Positions 17,764 through 27,162 are shown, numbered from the stretch's first letter. The stretch is 64,000 nt of DNA from Glaesserella australis (GCF_003260095.1 NZ_PTPX01000001.1:1-64000); one strand, 5' to 3'. Translations and numbers: made by a program. Notes: a model not told the origin generated them from the sequence alone.

Positions 17764-18855
17764 ATGAAATTAAATAAGAAATATATCTCTTTGGCGCTTC
17801 TTATTCCTTTTTTGGTTGCTTGTGGTAGTTCAACTACAAAGAAATCGTCCAAAAAAACGCGTCCAGATTATACGAAAGATATTAATGGTCTTGATATTTT
17901 AATGGGACAGTTTTCTCGTAATATCGATCAAATTTGGGGGGTTAATGAGTTACTCCAAGCAAGCCAAAAAGATTACGTTAAATATACCGATAAATACTAC
18001 ACACGTAGCCATATTAGTTTTGAAGATGGGCAAATCACGATTGAAACCCTAGGCGATCAAAACCGTTTACGAAACTCAATTATTCACACGCTATTAATGG
18101 GATCTGATGCATCTGGAATTGATTTATTTGCATCTGGCGATGTGCCAATTAGTAGTAATCCTTTCTTAGCAGGACAGGTAGTCGATCAATTTGGTCGTTC
18201 AGTAACAAATATTGCTATCGCTAATGATTTTGCTACTTATCTATTGCAAAATAAGCTTAAAACTCGTCGTTTACAAAATGGGTATACCGCAACTTATGTG
18301 ACTATCCCTATGGCGGCAAACCACGTGGAAGTCCGTGCAAGACGCTATTTGCCTATTGCACGTAAGGTTGCTAAACAGTACAACATTGATTTGAGTTTGG
18401 TTTTAGGGATTATGGAAGTTGAATCAGCCTTTAACCCTTATGCGGTCAGTTATGCAAATGCAATTGGTTTAATGCAAGTTGTTCCGCGAACTGCGGGGCG
18501 TGATATTTTTGCACGTAAAGGTTGGGGTGGGCAGCCAGATCGTGATTATCTCTACAATCCGAGTCAGAACATTGATGCTGGTGTTATGTATTTAGCTATT
18601 TTACGTGATGAATATCTTAGCGAGATTACTAACCCAGTATCTAAACGTTATGCGATGATTTCTGCCTATAATAGTGGAGCAGGAGCAGTATTGCGAGTCT
18701 TTGATAATGATAAATGGGAAGCGATGGAACGTATTAGCAATTTAGATCCTAGTGCGGTATATCGTATTTTAACAACGGCACATCCATCTTCGCAGGCGAG
18801 AAATTATCTTATTAAAGTGAATAAGGCCCAACAGAAATATAAAAATGTGCGCTAA
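17764..18855 (+). CDS. mltC: membrane-bound lytic murein transglycosylase C
   Basis: Outer-membrane lipoprotein that cleaves peptidoglycan to 1,6-anhydromuropeptides. The signal peptide ends in lipobox LVAC. A DUF3393 domain follows, then a Slt-type lysozyme domain with catalytic Glu in [15 protein letters not shown], then [15 protein letters not shown] and [14 protein letters not shown] chose ATG 17764 (363 residues) because translation from the upstream TTG only adds MSYR before the signal peptide. It is the third gene of the mutY-yggX-mltC operon. Confidence 0.96.
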   Translation: MKLNKKYISLALLIPFLVACGSSTTKKSSKKTRPDYTKDINGLDILMGQFSRNIDQIWGVNELLQASQKDYVKYTDKYYTRSHISFEDGQITIETLGDQNRLRNSIIHTLLMGSDASGIDLFASGDVPISSNPFLAGQVVDQFGRSVTNIAIANDFATYLLQNKLKTRRLQNGYTATYVTIPMAANHVEVRARRYLPIARKVAKQYNIDLSLVLGIMEVESAFNPYAVSYANAIGLMQVVPRTAGRDIFARKGWGGQPDRDYLYNPSQNIDAGVMYLAILRDEYLSEITNPVSKRYAMISAYNSGAGAVLRVFDNDKWEAMERISNLDPSAVYRILTTAHPSSQARNYLIKVNKAQQKYKNVR

Positions 18856-18929
18856 CATGTTGTTTTTTAAACAAATTGAATAAAAAGCGATCCATTAAAC
18901 AGATTTTTTTATTTTTTTGAAAAAAACAT

Positions 18930-18958
18930 TTGACGAACTGAAAGAAAATCAGCATAAT
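18930..18958 (+). promoter_or_regulatory. tRNA operon promoter
   Basis: TTGACG (-35, 18930-18935), a 17-base spacer, and CATAAT (-10, 18953-18958). A GC-rich GCGCCCC discriminator follows, typical of stringently controlled stable-RNA promoters. It begins transcription just ahead of tRNA-Phe. Confidence 0.82.
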
Positions 18959-18978
18959 GCGCCCCGTAACGACGAGAT

Positions 18979-19054
18979 GCCTCGATAGCTCAGTCGGTAG
19001 AGCAGGGGATTGAAAATCCCCGTGTCGGTGGTTCGATTCCGCCTCGAGGCACCA
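18979..19054 (+). tRNA. pheT: tRNA-Phe (GAA)
   Basis: A 76-base tRNA with acceptor arms GCCTCGA / TCGAGGC, D-loop AGCTCAGTCGGTAGAGC, anticodon loop TTGAAAA with GAA, T-loop GGTTCGATTCC, and an encoded CCA. The symbol is positional; other copies may exist in the genome. No integrase or attachment-site duplication is seen nearby. Confidence 0.98.
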
Positions 19055-19074
19055 TTTAATGTTACAAACTCTTT

Positions 19075-19150
19075 TCCTCCTTAGTTCAGTCGGTAGAACG
19101 GTGGACTGTTAATCCATATGTCGCAGGTTCGAGTCCCGCAGGAGGAGCCA
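19075..19150 (+). tRNA. asnT: tRNA-Asn (GTT)
   Basis: A 76-base tRNA with acceptor arms TCCTCCT / AGGAGGA, anticodon loop CTGTTAA with GTT, T-loop GGTTCGAGTCC, discriminator G and encoded CCA. It is 20 bases after tRNA-Phe in the same transcript and ahead of a strong terminator. The symbol is positional. Confidence 0.98.
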
Positions 19151-19157
19151 TATTCTA

Positions 19158-19187
19158 AACCCTGATGATAACTCATCAGGGTTTTTT
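19158..19187 (+). terminator. tRNA operon terminator
   Basis: Stem AAACCCTGATGA / TCATCAGGGTTT with a 4-base loop and six T residues, 7 bases after tRNA-Asn. From here to the dapF stop at 19479 there are about 290 bases without a protein gene; they hold the palindrome and the candidate small RNA listed next. Confidence 0.93.
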
Positions 19188-19238
19188 CTTTTCTCACAGT
19201 CAGCTAATTAAAATTTTAGCTAAATAAATGTGTTTTGA

Positions 19239-19258
19239 CACAAAATTATAATTTTGTG
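19239..19258. promoter_or_regulatory. perfect 20-bp palindrome, possible operator
   Basis: CACAAAATTATAATTTTGTG is its own reverse complement and overlaps a TTGACA hexamer (19235-19240). It lies about 75 bases before the candidate small RNA start. It could be a transcription factor site. It matches neither the CRP core nor the Fur 7-1-7 pattern. Confidence 0.45.
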
Positions 19259-19332
19259 ATCTCGCTCCAATTTTTGAAATTTAGTTGAAATATTCCTTCA
19301 CTTTTGTAAAGGATTTAGAGTATGATTAGAAC

Positions 19333-19410
19333 ACGCAAATAATAATAAAGATTCCTCAATATCGTCTAATTTTATGCGACATTATCTAATCAATAATGTC
19401 GCATTTTTTA
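19333..19410 (+). ncRNA. candidate small RNA with own promoter and terminator
   Basis: A possible promoter TTCACT (19297-19302), 18-base spacer and TATGAT (19321-19326) lies before an untranslated stretch. That stretch ends in a strong hairpin ATGCGACATTAT / ATAATGTCGCAT plus a T tract (19374-19410). The predicted RNA is about 78 bases. The terminator has its T tract only on the plus strand, so it does not serve dapF, and the tRNA transcript is already closed at 19187. The evidence is structural only. Confidence 0.45.
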
Positions 19411-19478
19411 TTTGTAAAATCTTAGATAAAACTTACCGCTTGTGATAAAAATAGTTCAATAACGAGGAAGTTTGTTCG

Positions 19479-20303
19479 TTATAGTTTAATAAAGCCATCA
19501 TAAATATGTTCGGCATCACCTGTCATATAAAGTGGATATCCTTCTCCTAGCCATTCAATTTGCAGTGAGCCACCAGGTAAATCTACCCGAACGTTGCTAT
19601 CTAGCACACCCTGCATAATACCTACAGCTACTGCACCACAAGCACCACTACCACAAGCTTGAGTTTCTCCTGCACCACGTTCAAATACGCGTAATTTAAT
19701 ATGGTTACGATTGATAACTTGCATAAAGCCAATATTGGTTCGTTCAGGGAAGCGTTCGTGGCACTCGAGCAATGCCCCAAGTTCATTCACTTTTGCTGTT
19801 TGAATATCATCGACTTGCAATACGCAGTGGGGATTACCCATTGAAACGACACCGCACAATACTGTTTGAAGATCGGTGCGTAAAATGTAGTTTTTCTCAA
19901 ATTTGTTCGCTGTAAACGGAATTTGAGCGGGTTCCCAAATGGGTTCACCCATATTCACTCGAATTTGACCATCTTCTTTTAGGCTTAATACCATTTTTCC
20001 TTTTGCAGTACTTACACCAATATCTTGTTTGTTGGTTAAGCCCTTTAAAGTGACAAAACGAGCAAAACAACGTGCACCATTACCACATTGAGCAACTTCA
20101 CTTCCATCAGCATTAAAAATTCGATAGTGGAAGTCTAATTCGGGATCGTAAGGAGGCTCTACGAGTAGTAGCTGATCAAAGCCAATACCTCGATGTCTAT
20201 CAGATAATTTACGAATGATATCTTCTGTTAAATAAACATTTTGTGTAACGCCATCAATGACCATAAAGTCATTGCCTAATCCATGCATTTTTGAGAATTG
20301 CAT
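19479..20303 (-). CDS. dapF: diaminopimelate epimerase
   Basis: Cofactor-independent epimerase that turns LL- into meso-diaminopimelate for lysine and peptidoglycan. The 274-residue protein has both catalytic cysteines in their motifs: [15 protein letters not shown] in the N-terminal half and [16 protein letters not shown] in the C-terminal half. Length is as in E. coli and H. influenzae (274). It is divergent from dcuB, with 157 bases between start codons. Confidence 0.98.
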   Translation of the reverse strand: MQFSKMHGLGNDFMVIDGVTQNVYLTEDIIRKLSDRHRGIGFDQLLLVEPPYDPELDFHYRIFNADGSEVAQCGNGARCFARFVTLKGLTNKQDIGVSTAKGKMVLSLKEDGQIRVNMGEPIWEPAQIPFTANKFEKNYILRTDLQTVLCGVVSMGNPHCVLQVDDIQTAKVNELGALLECHERFPERTNIGFMQVINRNHIKLRVFERGAGETQACGSGACGAVAVGIMQGVLDSNVRVDLPGGSLQIEWLGEGYPLYMTGDAEHIYDGFIKL

Positions 20304-20391
20304 ATATTTTCCTATGATTAGAAATTTTTATTGATCTAGATTATAGCGATAATAAATATTTATGCTATATTGCATCCCTTTTTAATAAAAG

Positions 20392-20436
20392 GGCGAATTA
20401 TCGCCAGGTAATGCCGCAATATAATGCGGGCTTTTT
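20392..20436 (+). promoter_or_regulatory. dcuB leader with tandem hairpins and T tract
   Basis: Two hairpins lie in series before dcuB: GGCGA / TCGCC (20392-20405) and GCCGCA / TGCGGGC (20413-20431), the second running into TTTTT. It ends 25 bases before the start codon, so it looks like an attenuator or other cis-acting RNA. Upstream, TTGATCTAGATTAT (20331-20344) is a one-sided match to an FNR site, which would suit an anaerobic transporter. Confidence 0.5.
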
Positions 20437-20460
20437 CGTTAAATTACAATGGAGCAAGTT

Positions 20461-21783
20461 ATGTCTGCAATGTTTCTTATTGAATTTGCCGTTGTATTAC
20501 TCTGTATTTTAATCGGTGCACGTCTCGGTGGTATTGGTTTAGGGGTAATGGGCGGTTTAGGGTTAGCAGTCTTATCTTTCGGATTTGGCTTAAAACCAGC
20601 AGGTCTTCCAATCGATGTGATGTTTATGATTATGGCAGTCGTATCTGCTGCAGCGGCAATGCAAGCAGCAGGTGGTTTAGACTATATGATCAAAATCGCA
20701 ACTAATATCTTACGTCGTAACCCAAAACATATTACTTTTATCGCACCCGCGGTAACTTGGACATTTACTTTCTTAGCAGGGACAGGCCACGTAGCTTATT
20801 CTGTATTACCTGTGATTGCGGAAGTAAGCCGTCACAATGGTATTCGTCCTGAGCGTCCACTCTCTATGGCAGTGATTGCATCACAATTTGCTATTGTGGC
20901 AAGCCCTATTGCTGCAGCTGTTGTCTCTGTTGCTGCAATGATTGAGCCACAAGGTTATAGTATTGGTGATATTTTATCTGTGACTATCCCTGCAACGGTA
21001 TTAGGTATCTTCTGTGCTTGTTTATTTGTAAACAAAATGGGTAAAGAGCTAAAAGATGATCCGAATTATCAGCGTTTATTACAAGATCCTGAATATGTAG
21101 CCAGAAATCATGCAGATACGAATCCAACGGATATTAAAATTAGCCCTACAGCGAAAACATCAGTTGGTTTATTCTTATTTGGCGCATTATTAGTCGTCTT
21201 TATGGGAACATTTAAAGAGTTACGCCCAGTCTTTGATGGTAAATCAATGGGCATGGCACATACAATTGAAATTGTTATGTTATCTGTGGCTGCGTTAATT
21301 ATGCTTATCTGTAAACCGAATGGTAATGCAATCACTCAAGGCTCTGTATTCCATGCAGGTATGCGTGCGGTCATTGCCATTTTTGGTATTGCGTGGATGG
21401 GTGATACTCTCATGGATGCGCATATGACCGAGGTAAAAGATATGGTGAAAGGGTTAGTTGAGACGGCACCATGGGCATTTGCTTTTGCATTATTTGTATT
21501 GTCTGTATTAGTCAATAGCCAAGGCGCAACGGTTGCAACACTATTCCCATTAGGTGTTGCACTTGGTATTCCTGTACCAGTTCTTATCGGGGTATTTGTG
21601 GCGGTAAATGGTTACTTCTTCGTACCAAACTATGGTCCAATCATTGCATCTATCGACTTTGATACCACAGGTACAACCAAAATCGGTAAATATATTTTCA
21701 ACCACAGCTTTATGCTACCAGGCTTGCTCAGTATGATCTTTAGCCTGATTATCGGGTTATTATTAGCTAACGTATTGCTGTAA
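20461..21783 (+). CDS. dcuB: anaerobic C4-dicarboxylate transporter (Dcu family)
   Basis: Inner-membrane fumarate/succinate antiporter for anaerobic fumarate respiration. The 440-residue, highly hydrophobic protein has Dcu signatures [26 protein letters not shown]-like [15 protein letters not shown]-like [14 protein letters not shown], and C-terminal [21 protein letters not shown] chose ATG 20461, which has TGGAG 7 bases upstream; an ATG at 20449 would add 4 residues. The DcuB rather than DcuA assignment rests on the dapF neighbour and general similarity. Confidence 0.9.
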   Translation: MSAMFLIEFAVVLLCILIGARLGGIGLGVMGGLGLAVLSFGFGLKPAGLPIDVMFMIMAVVSAAAAMQAAGGLDYMIKIATNILRRNPKHITFIAPAVTWTFTFLAGTGHVAYSVLPVIAEVSRHNGIRPERPLSMAVIASQFAIVASPIAAAVVSVAAMIEPQGYSIGDILSVTIPATVLGIFCACLFVNKMGKELKDDPNYQRLLQDPEYVARNHADTNPTDIKISPTAKTSVGLFLFGALLVVFMGTFKELRPVFDGKSMGMAHTIEIVMLSVAALIMLICKPNGNAITQGSVFHAGMRAVIAIFGIAWMGDTLMDAHMTEVKDMVKGLVETAPWAFAFALFVLSVLVNSQGATVATLFPLGVALGIPVPVLIGVFVAVNGYFFVPNYGPIIASIDFDTTGTTKIGKYIFNHSFMLPGLLSMIFSLIIGLLLANVLL

Positions 21784-21803
21784 TAGTTATCTGATTTAGC
21801 AAC

Positions 21804-21830
21804 AGGCGAGCTTTAAGCTCGCCTTTTTTA
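21804..21830. terminator. dcuB terminator
   Basis: Stem GGCGAGC / GCTCGCC with loop TTTAA, then six T residues. It sits between dcuB and the convergent hydrolase gene, whose last codons it touches, and may work in both directions. Confidence 0.9.
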
Positions 21831-22370
21831 TGATAATAGCTTTTTCACTAAATCAAGTATAAGTGAAAATTCTATCCATCCTTCTCTATCTAAAAAATGT
21901 CCACCTTCTGTTAAACGAATATAGTCCGCTTTTAAGTGCTTTGCGAAGTCATCGCTATATTGATATGGAACAACAGTATCGTTTAATGCAGCAACAACAT
22001 AAGATTTAAAGGGTAAGCAGCTTGGTGCAACAGCATAACTATTTGAAAAAGAATTAAGTTCAGGTAGGGTATCTAATGGTTGGTAGAAACCAGATACAAA
22101 TATTGCTCCTTTAGGTTTTAAGAAATGGCGAGCCATAAAGTTAAGCAACGCAATACAACCTAAACTATGACCAATAACAATCGTTTCATCATCAATCACA
22201 GTATTTTCTTCCAAATACTTTAACCATTTGTCAGGGTTTGGATTGGCTGAATCAGGCATATTCAAGCGGTGACATTCAATTCCAATTTTCGCTAATTCCT
22301 GTTCCAACCATGGAAACCAATGTTTATCTGCAGATGCAGTATAACCATGAACAACATAAACTTTTGGCAT
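21828..22370 (-). CDS. RBBP9/YdeN-family serine hydrolase
   Basis: 180-residue alpha/beta hydrolase of the RBBP9/YdeN type. The N-terminal VVHGYTAS strand and turn is followed by the nucleophile elbow GHSLG (Ser69), and the triad is completed by Asp131 in LNDTVVPY and His158 in EGGHFL. The family is cytoplasmic, with physiological substrates mostly unknown. It is a single gene, convergent with dcuB and separated from ulaD by a paired-uptake-signal hairpin. Confidence 0.9.
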   Translation of the reverse strand: MPKVYVVHGYTASADKHWFPWLEQELAKIGIECHRLNMPDSANPNPDKWLKYLEENTVIDDETIVIGHSLGCIALLNFMARHFLKPKGAIFVSGFYQPLDTLPELNSFSNSYAVAPSCLPFKSYVVAALNDTVVPYQYSDDFAKHLKADYIRLTEGGHFLDREGWIEFSLILDLVKKLLS

Positions 22371-22387
22371 AATCTCTCCTTAAATAG

Positions 22388-22445
22388 ACAAGCGGTCTGA
22401 TTTTGCCATAATTTTGTAAGAAAAGGCAAAGATCAGACCGCTTGT
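22388..22445. terminator. inverted pair of uptake signals between hydrolase and ulaD
   Basis: ACAAGCGGTCTGA and TCAGACCGCTTGT form a perfect 13-bp stem around 32 bases. Downstream of ulaD on the minus strand it would act as the ulaCD-side terminator. Both arms are Apl-type uptake cores. Confidence 0.72.
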
Positions 22446-22466
22446 GTTATTTTTTTATATCGCTTA

Positions 22467-23147
22467 TTACGCCCAGTATTTATCAATTTCCGCACGGATT
22501 GCTTCGGCAGTGGCTTTGCCTTTTTCGCCGACTAAGGCACGTCCTGCGATGAACGCTTTAGCATTTTTCACTTCTTTGAAAAGGTGAATTTCTTCAGGGA
22601 CGATACCGCCGGTGATTGATAATTCCAAGCCTTTTGCAGAGAGTTGTTTCATTAACTCAATATCTTCTGCTGTCCAGCCTTTACCAGCGAGTTCTGCATC
22701 ACGAGAACGGTGGTAAATCGCTTGTTTTACGCCTAAATCTACCCATTCTTGTGCATCTTTTTCAACGGTCCAGTTGCCGTAGATTTCGATTTGGATCTCT
22801 TTTTTCACTTTGAGTTCTGGGTGAGCCGCGTTAAATTCATCGGCGACTTTTTTGCAAGCGGCTTTAGTGGCTGGGTGAGCAGCTGCTGATACGGTGAGCC
22901 AGTCTGCACCTGCTTCAAATGCCATTTTGGCAAGGATTGCACCACCGTCAGTGGTTTTTAAGTCACAAACGATGATGTGATTTGGGTGTAATGCACGCAA
23001 GGTTGAAACGGCTTTCATACCTTCTGCACAAGCAAGAATTGTGCCACATTCAATAATATCGACAACGTCTTCTGCTTGTTTGGCATCAGCAACGGCTTTT
23101 TCTAAACTTAAAGAGTCAAGAGCAATTTGGAGAAGTGGTTTTGACAT
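22467..23147 (-). CDS. ulaD: 3-keto-L-gulonate-6-phosphate decarboxylase
   Basis: Mg-dependent TIM-barrel enzyme of the orotidine-monophosphate decarboxylase superfamily. It makes L-xylulose 5-phosphate and CO2 from 3-keto-L-gulonate 6-phosphate. The 226-residue protein has the conserved substrate and metal motif CDLKTTDGG, GADWLTVSAAAHP, YGNWTVE and the phosphate-binding SITGGIVPEE and AFIAGRALVG. It is the last gene of the ulaA-ulaC-ulaD arm. A short GC-rich hairpin separates it from ulaC. Confidence 0.95.
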   Translation of the reverse strand: MSKPLLQIALDSLSLEKAVADAKQAEDVVDIIECGTILACAEGMKAVSTLRALHPNHIIVCDLKTTDGGAILAKMAFEAGADWLTVSAAAHPATKAACKKVADEFNAAHPELKVKKEIQIEIYGNWTVEKDAQEWVDLGVKQAIYHRSRDAELAGKGWTAEDIELMKQLSAKGLELSITGGIVPEEIHLFKEVKNAKAFIAGRALVGEKGKATAEAIRAEIDKYWA

Positions 23148-23234
23148 AAATATATTCCTTTTGAAAATGAAAAATAGGGTTAATAAGCGGTGAGATTTGG
23201 AGAAAATTTTGCCAAAGCCACCGCTTGAAATTAT

Positions 23235-23257
23235 TCCCCCCTTTGAAAAAGGGGGGA
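23235..23257. repeat. C6/G6 hairpin between ulaC and ulaD
   Basis: TCCCCCCTTT and AAAGGGGGGA pair across a short loop. A near twin lies at 27134 between ulaG and ulaR. Without a clear T tract, it is more likely a repeat or an mRNA-stabilising hairpin than a terminator. Confidence 0.6.
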
Positions 23258-23266
23258 GGGGAGAAT

Positions 23267-23737
23267 TTAACCATTTAATGCCGCATCAATCACCGCATAA
23301 ACATCTTCTGCGGTTTTGCAACGGCGGATTTTATCAAGATCAACGCCTGTGTCGCTGTCTGGATCATCAAGCACTTGGGTGATTTCCATTAAGCCTTGCA
23401 TATGTTGATCAGAGTCACTACCTGCAAGTGCAAGTAATACATCAACTGGTTCATCTTCGCCTTCAAAAGTGACAGGTTGAGCGAGCGTGACAAGCGCAAA
23501 TGCCGTACGATTTACACCATCTTCAGGGCGAGCGTGTGGCATAGCAAGCCCAGGTGCTAAAATGATATATGGTCCCATTTCATTTACACACTCAATGATA
23601 CGATCGTAATATCGAGATTCTACGGCACCTGATTCAATTAATGGATTGATAGCAATTTTAATTGCTTCTTGCCAGCTACTTGCAGTTTGGTTAAGTTTGA
23701 TTGAGTTATTTTCAATGAGGGATTGTTTTAAATTCAT
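23267..23737 (-). CDS. ulaC: ascorbate-specific PTS enzyme IIA component
   Basis: 156-residue cytoplasmic phosphocarrier of the mannitol/fructose EIIA type. His68 in APGLAMPHARPEDG is the expected phosphorylation site. It passes phosphate from HPr to the EIIB domain of UlaAB. It lies 139 bases after ulaAB, with a large inverted repeat (23768-23840) in the gap, and upstream of ulaD. Confidence 0.95.
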   Translation of the reverse strand: MNLKQSLIENNSIKLNQTASSWQEAIKIAINPLIESGAVESRYYDRIIECVNEMGPYIILAPGLAMPHARPEDGVNRTAFALVTLAQPVTFEGEDEPVDVLLALAGSDSDQHMQGLMEITQVLDDPDSDTGVDLDKIRRCKTAEDVYAVIDAALNG

Positions 23738-23767
23738 AATTCTTTCTCTTTATGTAAAAGATGAATA

Positions 23768-23840
23768 GTAGGGGCGGACCGATGTGTCCGCCCTAGACGT
23801 TTCGTGGTATTTTCGGGCGAACACATCGGTTCGCCCCTAC
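23768..23840. repeat. GTAGGG...CCCTAC intergenic repeat, copy C
   Basis: Inverted repeat of about 26 bp between ulaAB and ulaC. The left arm is GTAGGGGCGGACCGATGTGT plus CCGCCC; the right arm matches its complement with a mismatch or two (GAACACATCGGTTCGCCCCTAC). Nearly the same sequence recurs as copy D at 27953, between ulaR and ulaE. Confidence 0.88.
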
Positions 23841-23876
23841 ACGAGCTTGATCATGTCAAGCGGTAACATTCTTAGA

Positions 23877-25598
23877 CTATTTTGCGTTGTGTTTATTGAT
23901 TAAATCCACTAATTCATCACCAAATGAGTTTGGATTTAACATATTTTTCACGCCTAAGAATGCTTTGCCTTCTGGCACTTCAATTTCAGCTGCTAAGTGT
24001 TGTGATGAGACGATAATGTCGATTTCGTTAAGTTTACCTTTGTAGTCTGTGACCGCACAAGAGTCCATAATGTTTGGAATACCACGTTTGTCTAAGTAAC
24101 CTTTGATCTTCATTTTCATCATCATTGATGAACCTTGACCAGAACCACATACCGCTAAGATACGTACTGGTTTAGCATCGCTTTGAGCAACAACGGCTTC
24201 TGCTTTTTCTTCTACTTTTGTTTCTGTTTTGGTTTGAACTTCGTCTAAGCCGTAGCCGTCTAGCTGTTCAAGGGTTAAACCTTTTGCCGCTGCTTCTGCT
24301 TCTTCAGCACGTAAGGTGCGAGATGCGAAGAACATATAAACCATAGCAAGAGCAACAATGATGAAGAAGAAGCCTGGTACGCTAATGATACCTTGTAAGA
24401 TTGGTGGGAAGAATAATGCCCAGTCCGCCATACCCATCCAGCCATTGAATGTCGTGCCTTGACTTGCAAGCATTTGGATTACCCACGCAGAACCTAATAC
24501 TTCGATGATACCCATTACGAAACAGATCTTCATTACCGCTTTCCAACCGCCGAATTGGTTTGCAAATACGCCGATGGTTGCGTTAGAGAAGAACATTGGG
24601 ATAAAGCCTGGAATGATTAAGATTGGTGAGCCGAAGCCTAATAGGATACCCACTGCCACGAATTGACCGATAGCACCCCACATAAAGCCGAATACCATTG
24701 CGTTTGGAGAGAATGCGTAAATTGCCGCACAGTCAATCGCAAGGACTGAGTTCGGGATTAAGCGTTCAGAGATACCTTTGAATGCTTCTGAAAGTTCTGC
24801 AACGAACATACGCACACCGGTTACGATGATTTGAATTGCTACCGCAAATTTCAAGCCCATTTCAAGAATGTACATAAACCAGTGGGTTTTACCTGCCATT
24901 TGTTGCAAGTTATCTAAACCGAATGAAAGTAAGATGATACCGAAGAAAATCGTCATTACTAATGCGGTTGCAGAGATACTGTCGTGGAAGATGTGTAACC
25001 ATTTTGGTAGGTTCATATGATCCACAGAGTCATCTTTGTTACCAAGTTTCGGTGCAAGTTTAACTGCAATCCAAGAAGCGATTTGTTGTTGGTGACCGAT
25101 TGAGAAACCTGCACCGCCTGTTACCGCTTGGGTTGGTTTGTACATAATGTTAGAAGAGATACCCCAGTAGAGAGCCATTAATACAGATGTGTAAATAATG
25201 GTTTCCCACATTGATGCCCCGATGATCATATAGAACACCGCCACAAGACCAGCTTGTTGGAACATAATGTGACCTGTCAGCATAATGGTACGAATACCGG
25301 TGAATTTTCTAAATACCACTAATAAGATATTTAATAGTAACGCACCGATTACCGCACCTGTTAAGTTATGGAATTTAGATAAACCCTCAATCACAGGTTT
25401 GAAGTTGGTAACAAGGAAGCCAGAACCGGCTTGTACGATCATAAAACCAACAATGGTTTTGATTGTACCTTTAATAACGGTTGTGGTGTCTTTTTTAAGA
25501 AGAATGTAACCCAAGCAGGCTACGATACCAAGTAAGAATGGAGCTTTATTTAACACCTGATCTTTTAAAAAGAGCAGGATATCAGTGATCATGTCCAT
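23877..25598 (-). CDS. ulaA: ascorbate PTS permease, fused EIIC-EIIB (UlaA-UlaB)
   Basis: 573-residue inner-membrane permease that imports and phosphorylates L-ascorbate. Residues 1 to about 450 are the EIIC domain with many membrane helices (start [24 protein letters not shown]). A charged Glu/Lys/Ala linker (about 450-474) leads into an EIIB domain of about 95 residues, with phospho-Cys484 in [11 protein letters not shown]. coli encodes these as separate UlaA (465) and UlaB (101) proteins, so this is a natural fusion. It is the first gene of the minus-strand arm, followed by ulaC and ulaD. Confidence 0.95.
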   Translation of the reverse strand: MDMITDILLFLKDQVLNKAPFLLGIVACLGYILLKKDTTTVIKGTIKTIVGFMIVQAGSGFLVTNFKPVIEGLSKFHNLTGAVIGALLLNILLVVFRKFTGIRTIMLTGHIMFQQAGLVAVFYMIIGASMWETIIYTSVLMALYWGISSNIMYKPTQAVTGGAGFSIGHQQQIASWIAVKLAPKLGNKDDSVDHMNLPKWLHIFHDSISATALVMTIFFGIILLSFGLDNLQQMAGKTHWFMYILEMGLKFAVAIQIIVTGVRMFVAELSEAFKGISERLIPNSVLAIDCAAIYAFSPNAMVFGFMWGAIGQFVAVGILLGFGSPILIIPGFIPMFFSNATIGVFANQFGGWKAVMKICFVMGIIEVLGSAWVIQMLASQGTTFNGWMGMADWALFFPPILQGIISVPGFFFIIVALAMVYMFFASRTLRAEEAEAAAKGLTLEQLDGYGLDEVQTKTETKVEEKAEAVVAQSDAKPVRILAVCGSGQGSSMMMKMKIKGYLDKRGIPNIMDSCAVTDYKGKLNEIDIIVSSQHLAAEIEVPEGKAFLGVKNMLNPNSFGDELVDLINKHNAK

Positions 25599-25740
25599 AA
25601 GAGTACCTCTTATTTTAATATTTGGTTTGGATAAAAATTGTTCTCAACAGAAGTTGAGCGTTGAAATTCAGACTTATCGGAATTTAGTCTTGTGCATGAT
25701 ATCAACTTAAATAGATTAAAAAAGATTGTATTTGATTATT

Positions 25741-25756
25741 TGTGAGCTATATCACA
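25741..25756. promoter_or_regulatory. CRP site in the ulaA-ulaG control region
   Basis: Perfect CRP core TGTGA-GCTATA-TCACA in the 435-bp gap between the divergent ulaAB and ulaG. A possible minus-strand -10 TATCAT (25696-25701) would put its centre about 60 bases upstream of the ulaA transcript start, a class I position. The rest of the gap holds the operator listed next and AT-rich sequence; no gene is visible. Confidence 0.85.
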
Positions 25757-25940
25757 TTATTTTTTGTAAAGAGCTAACTTGTAATTCTTTTTTACTAAGA
25801 AAATAGAATACTAGTCGAATGCAATATATTAGAAATCTTATATATTGAGTGCTAATAAAATCTATATTTATTAATGTGTTATATAATTATTTTGGTATGG
25901 AGACTAATATTAACAATAAAAAATTAGAGCTAGATCACAA

Positions 25941-25975
25941 AATCACAAAAAAATAGTGTACATTTTTTTGTGATT
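25941..25975. promoter_or_regulatory. candidate UlaR operator
   Basis: Perfect 14-bp inverted repeat AATCACAAAAAAAT / ATTTTTTTGTGATT around a 7-base centre, 58 bases before the ulaG start. Further copies of the ATCACA / TGTGAT half-site flank it (25934-25939 and 25989-25994). The close link to ulaR and the divergent promoters suggests the DeoR-type repressor binds here. This is inference. Confidence 0.65.
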
Positions 25976-26033
25976 AGTTATGATTTGTTGTGATTATTTA
26001 TTCTTTCCTAACACTCAACTATAGGAGCTTACA

Positions 26034-27125
26034 ATGAGCAAAATTTCAGAAATCACCCGTGAAAGTTGGATTCTTTCTACCTTCCCAGAGTGGGGTACTT
26101 GGTTAAACGAAGAGATCGAAAATGAAGTCGTTCCAGAAGGCAACTTTGCAATGTGGTGGTTGGGCTGTGTGGGCGTGTGGATTAAAACCCCTGCAGGCGC
26201 AAACATCTGTATGGACTTATGGTGTGGTCGTGGTAAATCTACTAAGAAAGTAAAAGATATGGTGCGTGGTCACCAAATGGCGAACATGGCAGGTGTGCGT
26301 AAATTACAACCAAACCTTCGTGCACAGCCAATGGTATTAGACCCATTTGCGATCAATGAAGTGGATTTCATTCTTGCGTCTCACTACCACAGCGACCACA
26401 TTGACGTAAATGTGGCGGCAGCGATTGTAAACAATCCAAAACTAGATCACGTTAAATTCGTTGGTCCGTGGCACTGTGCAGAACTTTGGAAAAAATGGGG
26501 CGTGCCAGAAGAGCGTATCATCATCGTAAAACCAGGCGATGTCGTGCAATTAAAAGACGTTGAAATCCACGCGTTAGACTCTTTCGACCGTACTTGCTTA
26601 GTAACCTTACCAGTTGAAGGTGCAGAAGCACAAGGTGGAGAATTAGCAGGTCTTTGCCCGTCAGATGAAGAAATGGGTCGCAAAGCGGTGAACTATGTAT
26701 TCAAAACACCAGGCGGCAACATCTATCACGGTGCAGACTCTCACTACTCAATTCAATTTGCAAAACACGGCAAAGAGTTTGACATTGATGTAGCATTAAA
26801 CAACTACGGCGAAAACCCAGTGGGTATCGCAGATAAAATGACTTCAATCGATCTTCTTCGTATGGCAGAGTGCTTACGTTGTAAAGTAATTATCCCAGTT
26901 CACCACGACATTTGGACAAACTTTATGGCAAGCACCCAAGAGATCATCGATTTATGGCGTATGCGTAAAGACCGCTTACAATACAAATTCCACCCATTCA
27001 TTTGGGAAGTGGGCGGCAAATACGTTTATCCACAAGATAAAGACTTAATTGAATATCACCACCCACGTGGTTTTGACGACTGCTTCGAGCAAGAGCCAAA
27101 CATTCAATTTAAATCAATGCTTTAA
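26034..27125 (+). CDS. ulaG: L-ascorbate-6-phosphate lactonase
   Basis: Metallo-beta-lactamase-fold enzyme that hydrolyses L-ascorbate 6-phosphate to 3-keto-L-gulonate 6-phosphate. The 363-residue protein closely matches E. coli UlaG (354): [12 protein letters not shown], metal-binding [18 protein letters not shown] and the C-terminal [10 protein letters not shown]. It has a strong AGGAG ribosome-binding site. It is the first gene of the plus-strand arm, divergent from ulaAB. Confidence 0.97.
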   Translation: MSKISEITRESWILSTFPEWGTWLNEEIENEVVPEGNFAMWWLGCVGVWIKTPAGANICMDLWCGRGKSTKKVKDMVRGHQMANMAGVRKLQPNLRAQPMVLDPFAINEVDFILASHYHSDHIDVNVAAAIVNNPKLDHVKFVGPWHCAELWKKWGVPEERIIIVKPGDVVQLKDVEIHALDSFDRTCLVTLPVEGAEAQGGELAGLCPSDEEMGRKAVNYVFKTPGGNIYHGADSHYSIQFAKHGKEFDIDVALNNYGENPVGIADKMTSIDLLRMAECLRCKVIIPVHHDIWTNFMASTQEIIDLWRMRKDRLQYKFHPFIWEVGGKYVYPQDKDLIEYHHPRGFDDCFEQEPNIQFKSML

Positions 27126-27133
27126 TCGCCATC

Positions 27134-27162
27134 AATTCCCCCCTGTAAAATGGGGGGAAATT
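27134..27162. repeat. C6/G6 hairpin between ulaG and ulaR
   Basis: AATTCCCCCC and GGGGGGAAATT pair across TGTAAAAT, starting 9 bases after the ulaG stop. It is a near twin of the hairpin at 23235. It could separate ulaG from ulaR expression or stabilise the ulaG mRNA end. Confidence 0.6.

Noticed and set aside
18979..19150. tRNA genes as an integration site for a genomic island
   Set aside because: No integrase, no repeated tRNA 3' end and no composition shift follow; the next genes are the housekeeping dapF and dcuB.
19321..19341. Six-codon leader peptide (ATG ATT AGA ACA CGC AAA TAA) before the terminator at 19374
   Set aside because: Its ATG lies inside the predicted -10 TATGAT and there is no gene downstream on the plus strand to attenuate.
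25599..26033. Small gene in the 435-bp ulaA-ulaG gap
   Set aside because: Only very short, AT-rich frames without ribosome-binding sites; the space is explained by the CRP site, the inverted repeat and two divergent promoters.
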